A DNA stretch of 20,417 nucleotides, from IMG/VR virus record IMGVR_UViG_3300037189_024306, positions 1 to 20,417 of that record, one strand, 5' to 3'. This stretch comes from a virus. The notes below the pieces were generated by a model that saw nothing but the letters and a program-made list of their open reading frames with translations, was not told the DNA's origin and made no database searches. The position numbers and the translations under genes were made by a program. Numbering within the stretch: the first letter of the stretch is position 1; the number at the start of each line of letters is the position of its first letter. Below, piece after piece: positions 1-12,200 of this stretch.

Positions 1-258
1 ACCAATGCCTTGGCGGCACAAGAGCGCCAGGCAATGCGAACCGCAGACGCTATGGCGCGTGCTGCCATGTCGCAAAACCGCACCGGAGCGATGGCATTTA
101 GAAATGCTGGTCGCTCTGGTAGCGGGTCGTTTGGTCGCGGTGGCTCTGGAACTGGGGCCGCAGGAACGCGCGGCGCCCGCTCCTCACTAGACGATTCCGG
201 GGCGGCTGCCCGCTCTATACCCAGCATAGCAAGCATATCAAGGGCCGCGCTTGGCCTG
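1..258 (+). other. Basic, Gly/Ser/Arg-rich low-complexity N-terminal region
   Basis: The visible N-terminus (to residue ~83) is rich in Gly, Ser, Ala and Arg, with short runs such as GRSGSGSFGRGGSG at about residues 35-48. It resembles disordered RGG-like sequence more than a folded domain. Nothing here looks like a signal peptide or membrane segment. It directly precedes the first copy of the SKRSG-type motif. Because the reading frame continues off the left edge of the window, this need not be the true N-terminus. Confidence 0.5.
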
Positions 259-3200
259 GAGCTGTCTAAGCGCTCTGGCATGCGCAAGGCAGGCATTAGC
301 TCGCGAAACAGACAAAGAGGAACGCCGCTTGCTGCTTCAGATAGAAGCCTAATAGGACTGCCATCTGAGAAGGCATTGGATTACCGCCTGTCTTCGCGCG
401 AGCTAGGTCGATACCTTTCTAGACTTATTGCATCGGAAACTGGCGACGTTTCATATCCATCTGAGCCGTTAGACCTTAGGAATTTTGCTTTCCGTGGCAA
501 TCGCTTTGGTCCGCCAAGGCCAAAACGGAGGTCTGGTCGCTATGGCGCCCAGCAGGCAGACCTAGATCTCTTTGAGAAGGCAATAGAGCGTCAAGACATT
601 TCTCTTCTTGAATCGGCCATTAGGGCTCCGCAAGGCCGCATGAGGGAAGATATTCGGCGTCTTCCAAACTATTTGCAAACATTAATTCAGCAGGCCAGAA
701 TGGATCGCCGGCGAAGCAGCAGATTCTTCCCGCAGTCCCAACCTGGCAAGCCAATGTCAGTTCACGTCCCGGGTCGTGGCTTAATGGAGTTTTCTAAGAA
801 GTCAGGCAGGGGCGGCAGCGGCGGCAACAAAGACATTGACCGAATAGTTGGTCAAATTCTTGGCCAGGGATGGAAATTTGAAAAGCGCAAAGGCGGCCAC
901 AATGCCGTCGTTGCTCCTTCTGGTCAAAAGGTATTTTACCCATCATCAGCATCAGACCGCAGGGCATTGCAAAATTTCATTTCCGAGTTGCGAAAAAAAG
1001 GTGCAATTGTTGATGGCCGAGGGTACGGCGGAAAAGAGGGCAAGGGCGGTCCGCGCGAAATGTCACGACGCTCTGGTGGCAGGTCTGTCGCCGAGACTGC
1101 ATTTGGCTTTGTTCCAGACCGTCGAATCCTGGAAGCAATGCGCCGTGGTGACATGTCATTTGGCCAAGAGATTGGCGCTCAACGTCTAAACACAAAAAGA
1201 CTATCCACCACTGTTTCTATGGGGACAGGAAGAAATCGAGTTCGGGGCACAGCTATTGCCATGTTCCCAGAAAACGACAGGGGGCTCAGGGGCCAATCAG
1301 GAAGAGAGGTTGGGAGAAACCTTGGTCAGGGAGACAGAAAAACTAAAAGAACTAAACTTTCTCCATATAGCCCAATGGCAGAAAAAGTATACGAGGTCCT
1401 TGGTGGAATGCTTGGGGCACCAACCCCTGCAGTTGTCAGGAGAAGGCTAACACCATTAGAGCAGCAACTGGCCACTGGCGGAAGACTGCCGCAAGTTGGC
1501 TCTTCGGCTAAGACAAACATTGGCGCAACCCGCAGAGTCGCCTCCGGAAGATTTGAAAACCCACAAGTCCGTCAACGCCGGCCACTAAGCCGCAATGCAT
1601 GGATGATCCCTTGGCTTGACGATTTTGAGCCAATGAAACGCGTACTTCGCGGTCACCCACAATTTGACGACGAAGTTAGAACGCAAGCAACTAGGCAGCT
1701 TGGCTCAACACGAGACATGCGACGCATCATGCTCCTTGACCAAATACTTGGCCAGACAGATCGACACGGCTCAAACATGATGGTTGGAAAGGGACGAAGC
1801 GGGAAGCGAAGAATTCTTGGAATTGATAACGAGCATGCGTTTAGCATGGGCGGCCTTAATAGGCCTATCTCTGACCTTAATAGGCAGCTAAATAATACGC
1901 CGCAATTCTCTTCATTCTCTGCGCGATATATGCCGCGAGATGTCCCTCAGGGCAGCAGCACATTGCTGCCGTGGATGACAAACAAGGGTGGCTCTGGCCT
2001 TGCAAGAATTAAATTAACAAAGCAGGAGCAAGACGCATCTGCGCGTGAAGCAAAAGTCCTAAGGGGAATCCTTGGCGGCAAGAGGTCAATGAAGATTGTT
2101 GAAGAGTCTTTCTTGACTGCTGGCTACTCCAAGAGGGACACAGATAGGTACATGGAGACCTTGCGCACACGGCTAGAAGCTGCGGCGATTACAAGAGAAG
2201 CAGAGGCATCTTCTGGGCATAGCGACGCCGGAGATTATCGGCAAATGTTGCAAATGTCGCGCCGCTCTGGTGCGCAGAGAAGGCTTGCCGCAAGAACCAG
2301 GGCAACTGGGCGCGGGGTTATGCTTCCACAAGACCTTCGCAGCGGAGATTTTGCTGAGTTGCCGAGACCGATTCGACTGCTTGGAGAAATGCTGCAAAGC
2401 AAAGACAGGGGAAGAAGAGCCCGCCCAATAGAAATGGACGATGAAACCAGGGTCTCTTTGGTTTCAGGAAAAGAAATTATTCCTGGACGAGCAAGCAGAG
2501 GCTCTAAGCCTTTAATCCCGCAAAACCTTGCCGGCCGAAGCCCAGAACAAATTTTTGCTGAAGCGCTTGTGGCATCCCACAACGCCGGTGTGCGGGTTCG
2601 GGAGATCGCACCAGACCCTGATCGACTCATTAAGGCGCAGCTTCGCGCCATGGGCGTTGGGGACCCATATGACGTTGGCGGAAAAAGGATTACTTCACGA
2701 TCAGATCAAATGGCCGCAGCTCGTGCGTATCAATTGCTTAGGCGTCAGCGATTGGGAATGGGCTCAATTGCCTCGCTGGCGCCTGGATCAGTTAACGCAA
2801 GCTCATGGTTAATGCAAATGGGCGGAGATCAGGGCTCACGTCAGGATCTTCTTGGTGGCGCCCTTGATGAGATGAGTGGCTTTGATGCGTTTAGAGAGTT
2901 GAGCGCGGGCACCGCTGGGGCACGAAGGGATAGAAGAGCTGGTCAAAGCGGGAATCGCCGCATTGGGCTTAAGGGCGGGTTTATCGCCACTGTTCCTAAT
3001 AGATTCCATGTCCCAGGCATGGGAGACGCTGCTGGGTTAAGAAATTTTGTTGTAGGGGCAATGACTCACAGAATGCCAGGAACGCATGAACAGGGCAAGC
3101 TTGGCGCCCTAGCCGGTCTTGGGGCTCCAGGTGTTGGAACTAGCCTTATGGCCCACGAGCTGCGTCGTCACGCGCGGGCAATCATGGAGGCCCGAAGAAG

Positions 3201-6200
3201 GTACCCGGCCGCCCTTGCCGCAAAATATGGCGTATCAGTTGACGATCTTGCCGGACTCAATATGGGCGGTCGCACAGCTGCGGGTCTCAGCTTAAAAGCC
3301 AGCAACTCAGGAATGGGCCTGTACGAAGCGCTTGGATTTGAATTTAGCGATCCAAACAACATGGAAAACCGCTTTATGTCTATGGGCGGAGACAAAGTTG
3401 TTGACATGTACGGAAGAATCCGCGCAGAGATTAAAAGAGTAGAGGCCCGCCTTGCGGAGCAGGGCATTGCGTACAGCCCAATGGAGTTTGCACGTAAGTC
3501 TGGTAGCAAATCTTACCCAATGCAAGAAAAACTTGTTAGAAGGATGGGTCCAGGAGACCCAAATTATCTAGGGCAAACCGCTTTTAGATTAGGCGAAGAA
3601 GATTTGCTTGGGCCATTTACGCGCGGAACAAGATTCTACCCCCAGAACGAAACGTATGTAGCTGGACCCCGCAAAGGACAGCCAATCCCAAGGCCAGCAG
3701 GGCACCGAGGCATTCCGTATTACCAAGTAGTGACACCTAGCGGCCTGAGAATTGACAATGTGCCGGCTGATGCTCACCGAGGGCGACTGCAAGAAATTAT
3801 TGCAACTGTAGAAAGCTTCTACAAGAAGTATCCAGAACAAATGCAAGAGCTTGCTGGCCCAAGAAGTACCGGGATACGGTTTTCATACGCAAAATTGCAT
3901 GGGGGCGCTACAGGCACGGCATCAATCGGTTCTGGACCAGTAAATCTAATGGATTATCTACTTACGCCAGATTCAACACACGACAAGACTGGATACTACC
4001 ACGACTACTACAATTCAAAGAATCCTCGCTTTGCGGGCAAGGAAGGTCTTGCTGGCAGGGCAAATAGCATACACGGCATCTTTGCCCATGAGCTCGGTCA
4101 CGTAATGGCTGTTGACAAATATCAAGAAGCAATGAAGCAAAAAGGTATTGGTTTTTACGGTTATAAGCCATATGATGAGTTTGTACACGGAAGCAGAAGA
4201 GATGGCATGGGTCGCGGCGTCAGGGGCTTCCATTATGACTACAAAAAGGGCATGGCGCAGATGGCCGCGCTTGCAAATGTTGAAGAGACTACTGGCGGAA
4301 GATTAAAGCCAGAAGATTTCTATTTGCCTGGCGAAATGGACGGCAAGGGCAACGTGAACGGCGGCGTTTACAGCGGCTTTTTCCATCCTGGCAGTAAGAA
4401 ACAAAAAACGATGTATGGAAGTAATAAATTAGATTTTATGCCGGATGATGCTACCGAGCAAATCCAAATGCGGAAAATTGGCGAAATGATGTTGATGGGA
4501 AAGCAAGGACCGCTTGCCAGCGTCCTTCCAAAGCAATATAAAAATATTGATGAAGCAATGCAGGCATTGTGGAAAATTGGCGGATATGGCTCCATTAGGG
4601 GGCGAATGCATGTTGGTTCCGAGTGGATGTCCCAAATGTTTGCAAAATGGAGCAGTCGCGCATGGGGGGCGCCAGACGCTGCCCTTGGCGGGCATCCCAA
4701 TGTAGACGCAAAAAATAAACTCGGCTATCGGGTTGCGCGCATTTTGGCAAGAAACAACCAATGGGCTGAATACAGCAAGCGCTCGGGTGGCATCGGCGGG
4801 ATGCTTGGCGGTCTCTTTGGTAAGGGCAGGCCAAACATCATGCAGCAGATTACTGGCGGACAAACCTATGGGATGACGCTGCAGGACTTGCTGGGCGGAG
4901 ACATTACCGGCATGGGCTCGCACAGCATCGGCCACTGGTCTGGAGGATCTGGAAAAGAAATCCTCAACCTAAAGACTATGGCTGGAGAAATTAGACAAGT
5001 TCTTGCACAGCCGATTGGTGGGGATGCATCGCAAGGTGGTCGATTTCCAAACAAGGCAATGGAGATCCTTGCTGGACTTCTTGGGGTGGAGACCCCGACA
5101 ATTCTGGAGCGCAGCATTGGCGGCAGGAGAATGGCGATTCAGCCAATGGCTCCAGGAGAAACCGCAATTGACTTTATTAACAGATTAAGTGCTCCGCCAT
5201 CAACACGAGTTCCAGTATGGGAAGACGACCAGATCATCGGTCACTTCTCTCGGCCACTTGGTTCTGGATCAGTCGACCCAGCATTGGCACAGCAGCCCTG
5301 GCTTGCAAGCAGGGGCGGAAGGCGCATGCAGATCCTTGATCATCTTGCGCAGACATACGACCGACACGGACTTAACTACCTTCTCAATTTAGTTGACCCC
5401 AAGGGCGGCGTAGGCTCGCCTGGAAATTATCGCGTTACTGCTATTGACCACGATCTTGCCCTTCGCCCACCAGGCAAGGGCGGAAGAAGAGTCATTGGTG
5501 GTGGCGCTGGGCCAATTGGTGTTCCCGGACAGTTCCAAGAACACCAGATAAAACTTGCAAGGGAAGAAGCCGCTACCCTTGCGGGCATTGTAACGCGGCG
5601 CAAAGTTATAGAGCCGCAATTGCTTGAAGCATTGCGAGCAGGAGGATATAGTGAGCAAGAAGCACTCGCAACAGTCGATGCTATCTTCAGACGCGCACGT
5701 GAAGCGTTTAGGAGTCGCATGGCTGAATCGCGGGGCGCAGCCCACCCGTCTGGGTGGGAACTCTCACGAAGGTCAGGAGGTGTCGGTATGAACGGCCTGA
5801 CAAACCCCTTTGCCCAATACAGCAAGCGCAGCGGTGGAGCTGCTACTGGCACCCCATACACATCCCTGCAGACCGCCTTTGAGCAGGTAACTCTTACCGC
5901 CATCAAGAACCTGAAGGTATCTCTTGCTGGCCAAAAGATGAACCCACAGCTATTCCGCAGAAGCATTGAGTCCTTCCAGAAGACTATTCTTGACGCAGCT
6001 ACGGGCCAGGGAGAGTTTGCTGGCGGTTCAATGCAGAAGGCGTTGAAGGGCATTGCGCCAAAAGCGCGCAAGTCCCTGATGGGCATGTTCAGCGGCATCT
6101 TGAAGGACATTGAAGACACTGGCACTGCTGCATTTGGCCGTGGCGACCTGAAAGGCATTCCTCTTCGCAAGGTGCTGTTCAGCATGCTTGGTCAAGTCCC

Positions 6201-9200
6201 TTCGGTCTATGCGCCAGACATTGCGCAAATTGCCGCAAATCCAGCGTTGCAAAAGAAGAGACCAAGCGGACAAAGAGACAGAATCCCAAGCATTCGCACA
6301 ATCCAATATGGCGAATCTAACCTTGCAACCCTTGGCGGCGTTGGCATTGCCCCAGGCATGAGGCTTGCTGGATCGGCAACACTTGCCTCCCACTTGACTG
6401 ACCAAGGCTATGATCCAAAGGCTTACGGCAATCTTGCCGGAATTCTGACCGACATGGCACAGAAATACTTCCCGTCCGGCATCAGAGGCGGCGGGCTATC
6501 GTTTGGTCACCCCCTAGCTAATGCAGGTGCATGGGCATACTACGAGCCACAGCGCCCAGGATATAACGTACAAAACCCTGGCCAAATTACTATGGACCTT
6601 GGCGGAGCGGGTAAGGGCGGCGTTGTAACTATTGGCAAGGCCATGGCAACAATGGCTCACGAAATCACGCACGCCATGGTAGACGCTTCCGAGATGGAAA
6701 TAGCAAAGCTTTCAGTTGGCGTAACTGATCAAACGCAACTGCAAAAGATTCGCAAGGAAGTTGAGGCAAGACGAGGAGTTCCGTCAGCAGACAAATACCG
6801 TGCCTACTCGGGAATTTCCGGGGAATACATGTTTGTTCCAAAGGGCAAGCAGATTGGCGCAAAAACCATTCCGCTGGGAACCCCAGATAATCCAGAAGGT
6901 TTTAGCTATTTTGATTTGCCGAAAGGATCAATTACAGAAAGTGAATACAAAAAGCTTAATCCGAAGGCCAGGGCGGCATACGAAAAGGCCTATGTCACTG
7001 CGGCACAAGCTGCAGCCATAGATCCAAATGCACAGGGTCAGCATATTAATGTTCCTGGGCACTTTGGCCCGCAGGTTCGTATTCTTGAAGATGCGCAGGC
7101 AGGACTTGCCGAGTATGCGCAGATGCTTGCTGCTTCAACAAGAGTATTGCAGCCAGGAGAAACGCAGAAAAGCTTGATGCTCTCAACCCGGCAAATGAAT
7201 GCCGGCGCTCGTGCAAACGCAACGGATATTGGTGCGGTCATGCCTGGCGTTGCCGGAATTGCCAATCCGTATCAAGGCGGATTGCTTAAAGCAATGGATC
7301 TCTCGGAAACTCTTGGCGGGAAACTTCGTCCAATTGCGGAATTTGCCGCGCGCATTCAGAGAAACATGGCCGGTCAGATGGTGTCTGCTCAGGCAGCAGG
7401 TGGTCTTGACGCTCGTGACCTTGGTGGAATGTTTGCAAAGGCTCTTGGCACGGCTATTGAGGCTACGCCAAAGACACAGCGCGCAAGCGTTCTTGAAGCC
7501 ATTAGGCCAGACCGCATTCTTGATGCCGCAGTAGTTCTTGACTCTATTGGAAGAGCAAAGAATATTCCGGCTTTGACAAGAATGCTTGCGAATGCAACTG
7601 GCGCCACTGGCGCCGCGATTGTCTCTCATGGCGTTGTTGCTTCGGACCTTAATACCGCAGGGGATGTTCAAGCTGTTGCAGAGGCAATGGGCAAGAAGCG
7701 TGGGAAGAAGCCTGCTGAGCCACCACAGCCAGCTGGCCCAGTCCAGCCAAGCCCGCAGGTTGCAGCCATTGCGCCAAAGGGCTATGACTTGTTAACGCAA
7801 TTAACAGAGATTCTTTCACTTGGTGTGGTTGGCGGCGGCAAAGAAAATATTACCTTGCGCAATCAAGTAAGGGCTCAGGCCGGTCTCCCAAATAGGCCGC
7901 TGGCGGGAACGCAACTTGCTGCAAGTAGCCTAACAGGCTCAGCAATTGCCGCACTCGCCGCACAGTATCCAGAGCTTTTGCCATTTGTTCGCGAGTACAG
8001 ACCGGATCATCCGCTTCTTGGCGCGCAACCAGGAACAAAAGTTCCAGCAACAAAGCGCGGACGTCGCGGCGGACCAGTGGGGCCAACTGTCTCCGGGTCA
8101 ACAGGCGTACAGCCATATGCCGACACAGCAAGCAACGATTATTACCAAAATATTGCAGATAGCATCTTTGCTTCACGCGTTGAGGACGCATTTAAGATGT
8201 TTGGCGGTTCCGGTGGATTTGGCTATAACGCACGTGGTCTTGGAAACCGCATGAACGTTTTGCGAGATGTTATGCCAGAAGATCAACTACAGGGCGGAAT
8301 TGACAAGCTAAAGCAATTTGGCTCAACCATGAAAGATGCCTTCCTGAATTCAAAGCCAGTCGTTGGGTTGTTGCAAGACTTTGACGATGCAATGCTCAGG
8401 GCTGCGGACGGATCGCTGGACTTTAGCAAATCACTTGATGCGGCAACCGCGAGTAGCGGTGGGTTGGTAAATCAACTGAAAGAAACGGTAAAACTTGCCG
8501 TTGCATTCGTTCTTACACAAAACGCAGCTAATGCTATTTACCGATCTATTAGCCACCTTTCTTCAGGCTTTATTCAGTTCAACCAAGCGCTTGAAGACGC
8601 CAAGGTAGGTTTCTCAACACTGTTCTACAACGCAGGCGATTCTATGGGCGTTGCCGAGGGTCGCGCAACCGGAATGATTGAACGTTTGAAGGAATTTGCT
8701 AACGTCACGCCGTTTTACTTCACGCAGCTGCAAGAAGCAGCTGTCCGAATGCAAGCGTTTGGCCTTGACATTGGGCAAGTTCTGCAAAGAGACCCAAATA
8801 CGGGCGAGCTTGTTGGTTACATTAAAAACATTGGAGACGCGGTTGCCGCACTTGGCGGTGGCGACGAAAAGATCATGCGCATTACGTATGCGCTTGGTCA
8901 GATGAACTCTGCTGGTCGCGTATATCAAAACGACATGATGCAGCTGGCAAACGCCGGTATTGCTGGATACGAAATCCTTGCTGAAGCTCTTATTAATGAG
9001 CTTGAAGCAAAAGGCAAGGATATGACTAACGATGATAAGAAAATTCTTAATGATTTGTACACAAATCGCGTAGAGGCAATTAGAAAACTTACAACTTCGG
9101 GAAGAATCTCTGGTAAGGCCTCAGCCGCTGCAATTCTTTCTGGGCTTGGCGAAAAATACGGCGGCGGAATGGAGCGGCTGTCAAAGACAATGACTGGTGC

Positions 9201-12200
9201 GCTAAGCACAGTCTCAGACATGTCTCAGTCACTTGTAGCAACAATGACTGGACCGCTTTATAACGCAATACGAGACCTTGTTGTTCAATTTGCCGGAGTT
9301 CTACAAGATCCAAAAACAAGCGCAATGTTTGTCGAAATGGGCCAAAAGTTGCACGGATTTGCTGCAACAATTAAAGAAGCGATTCCTGCAACAATAGCAA
9401 CGATTGTTAATGCATTTACGTACCTTGGTGGAATTATTGCCAAGGTATTTGGCGGATCCGGAACAAAGAGCGCTATAGATCTACTAAGATCTGGTTTGCA
9501 AACTGTTGGAGATTTGCTGTCTAATAACGTAGTGCGAGCGGCGTTGCTTGCAAGCGTTGCGCTAAAAGCAATGATGTCAGTTGTTTCTGCAAACCCGCTG
9601 GTTGCAACAGTTGGCGTTGTTCTTGCCGCACTTGGCGCGCTACGCCAAGCGTACGAAACAAATTTCCTTGGTTTTGCTGATACCGTTGACAACGCAATGG
9701 CTCCATTGCAAAAAATGGGTCCAGATATTGCCGAATCTATCATTCCTGCATTAAAAGAACTTATTGCAGCCGCAGCCCAAGTAATTGGTGGCGGATTAGT
9801 CATAGCCCTAAAAGCAGCCCTTCCAATCATCTCAGCATTGGCTGGTGCGCTAGGCGGAATGGCCGGAATTCTTGAAAAACTAGCTCCGCTTATTGGCGCA
9901 TTTATGGGTGCATGGATTGTTAAAAAGGTTGCCATTGAAGGTATGGCTATCTTGTTTACTAAACTGCAAAACGCAGCAGCCTCTGCAGCGATGTCTGCTG
10001 GAGTTGCTGGCGTCAAGATGGGTGCATGGGGGAAGCAGGGCGCCTCATATTATTCTCAAAGAATTCCAGTACGGCAAACAGAAGTTCAAACACCATTTGG
10101 CCCAATGAACGTCTGGCAGTCTGCCGCGCCAGAGCAAGGCGCGGGAGCGGTAATGGGATCTGCGCCCGGGGTAAAAATTGGCGACGCAGAAAAAGCAAGA
10201 GGCGTTATGCCTCAGCCATTCCAAAAGGTATATACAGTACCAGAACATTTAAGAAACATTCCGCTTCCATACTACACAAACCCAGGAGTTTTGTCTCCAG
10301 AAACTGGTGGCCTTCTTGGTCTTGACCCAGAATCTGGAACGGCCATTGGCGCAAGACCTGAGAACATGGTGCTGCGCACCAGGACTCTTGGCGAGCTTGC
10401 GGCTATGCAGGGTGGCGGACTTCAGCCAGAGCAAATAGTTCATGCCCAAAGAGCGGCAAAAGCGCTTACCGGCCTGCAGCAAGCAGACCTTGTAACAATG
10501 GATGAAAGCGGAACAATTACCGCAACCGAAAAGGGCAAAAAGCTTTTGCGCGACAAGATGGAAAATGCGCGAGCACGGCGAGCATTGGAAAACGATATTT
10601 CAGTTCAAGAGCAAATAAAAAGAGATCAGGAAGAAGTTGCAAGAATCAAGCAAGCCAACAAAGAAGGCAAAAAGGTTATTGGCTATGTCCCTCGCGGAAT
10701 TCCTGACTATGCCAGAACACCAGCACAGCTTTCCCCAACAGAAGAAGTGCAAATGCTTCAGGGAATGCGAAGTCAAACATTTGGACAAGCGTTTGATTAC
10801 AACTACACGGAAGAACTTGCCAAGAGGCATGCACAAGCCAGAGCGGCTGGAAGATTTAGAACCGGTCTTGATGGATCAGAAATAACAAACATTGGGCTTA
10901 CTGGAAGATTGCGAGCGCGCGGTTCGGCAACTATTCAGACAATAAAAGACATGTTTGCCATGGGCGGCAAAACAGAAATGGCTGGAAACGTTGCCGATAA
11001 ATTTAGCGGTCTTACAATGGCAGCAAGCGGTCTAATGATGGGTTTTGAAGCCCTTGGATCAGCCGTAGGAATTAATACAAAAGACCTTCAAACGTTCTCA
11101 ATGGTGCTAATGGGCTTGTCCATTGTCTCCAAAGCTGTTGCTGCTGCTATGGCAGCAATTAGTGCGGCGGGTGGGGTAAAGCAAGCCCTTAGCGGTTTAG
11201 TGAGTTCAATTGGTGGCCCTGTTGGGGCCGCAATTGCAGCAGCTATGGCTGCGGCAATATTTGTTTTTAGTGAAGTTTCTAAGCACGATGCGGAAGCTCA
11301 AAAGTATCGCGATCAGAGAAAAGCGGACAAGGATCGAGAGCGAGCAATCAAACTTGGCTGGAGCGACAGCGGTCTTGGGTATATGGCTCCAAAGGTAATT
11401 GGCGGACAGGCTCAATACGATTTGTACGGTTTCTCAAATGGAAAAACCCTTGGTGGAAATGTTGACCAAGCAAAAATTGATGAAATGGTTTCTCAGGGGC
11501 TATTTAAGAAAGAAACAACAGCCCTTCCAGGAAAGTTTACATATACGCCAACCGAGGCGGGAAGGGCCGCTGGATACATTAGCGCAAGGGGCGTAACTCA
11601 GGCGGTTGTTCCAACTTTTACAAAGGCACCAACTGCCGTTGTCCAAAGGGTGGACAATCTTATGACCAGCTCTACTGGCGGTTTACTTGAAGCACCCCCA
11701 GCGGAAAGAATGGGCCAAACAAATGCAGATCAGTTGCAAACCCTAGCAAGCCTTGGGGTTGTAAGCGAAGATTTTGTCACGCAACTTGTAAAAGATATTA
11801 GGGCTGAGGACAATAGGGGTTTTAATGCCATGATTCCACTTGTTGGAATGGCATGGAGAAACCCAAGCGATGTCCTTACGCAACGATATGGTTCGTCGTA
11901 TACAAACGCTATTGACAACAATATGGGTGTTAATACGCTAAATCCAGAAAAACTGCTAGGTAATCTCCTTTCTTCAAATAATGTTGGCAGAGCAATTCTT
12001 GATTCTACTGGTCTTGGCAAATATTCATTCACGGGAACTTATGCAAAAGAAGGCGTTCCAAACGAGGCAATATTCTCTACTTCTGAATCGTTAAAACTTC
12101 TTAATGATAGTTTAGATGACGCAAGCAAAGCACTAGATGAAGCTAAGAAAAAACTTGCCAAGCTATTTGATCCATTTGCTACCGCTTTTGATCAACTTAT

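Larger units (their letters stand above)
259..5835 (+). repeat. Eight dispersed heptapeptide motifs [EQ][LFMY][SA][KR][KR]SG at module borders
   Basis: Copies: ELSKRSG (259-279), EFSKKSG (787-807), EMSRRSG (1057-1077), QMSRRSG (2251-2271), EFARKSG (3484-3504), EYSKRSG (4768-4788), ELSRRSG (5758-5778) and QYSKRSG (5815-5835). Each lies just before a new module: unknown domain, HicA-like, kinase 1, GNAT region, metallopeptidase 1, kinase 2, then two copies 36 bases apart before metallopeptidase 2. A weaker PKRRSG lies at 520-537. No copy occurs in the last ~3,380 residues. The serines use TCT, TCA, TCG and AGC codons, and arginine uses CGC, CGA, CGT and AGG, so this is not a recent DNA repeat. 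The function is unknown. A protease processing site is one reading; a conserved linker or binding motif is another. Confidence 0.85.

Noticed and set aside
520-537. PKRRSG as a ninth border motif
   Set aside because: It lacks the [EQ]-[LFMY]-[SA] part and does not coincide with a visible domain border; kept only as a weak variant.
3145-3171. HELRRH string resembling a metallopeptidase HExxH
   Set aside because: The spacing is HExxxH, and the string belongs to the helix after the GNAT acetyl-CoA loop.
5427-6185. 252-codon open frame on the minus strand
   Set aside because: It lies fully antisense to kinase-like domain 2 and metallopeptidase-like domain 2 coding sequence, has no ribosome-binding site I can support and no recognisable domain; a shadow of the plus-strand gene.
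7597-7614. Tandem nine-base repeat ACTGGCGCC
   Set aside because: Two copies only, in Ala/Gly/Thr-rich coding sequence; no sign of a functional repeat.
9285-10016. 243-codon minus-strand open frame, Ala/Ile/Pro-rich
   Set aside because: Its composition mirrors the Ala/Gly-rich hydrophobic helices of the plus strand; no independent coding evidence.
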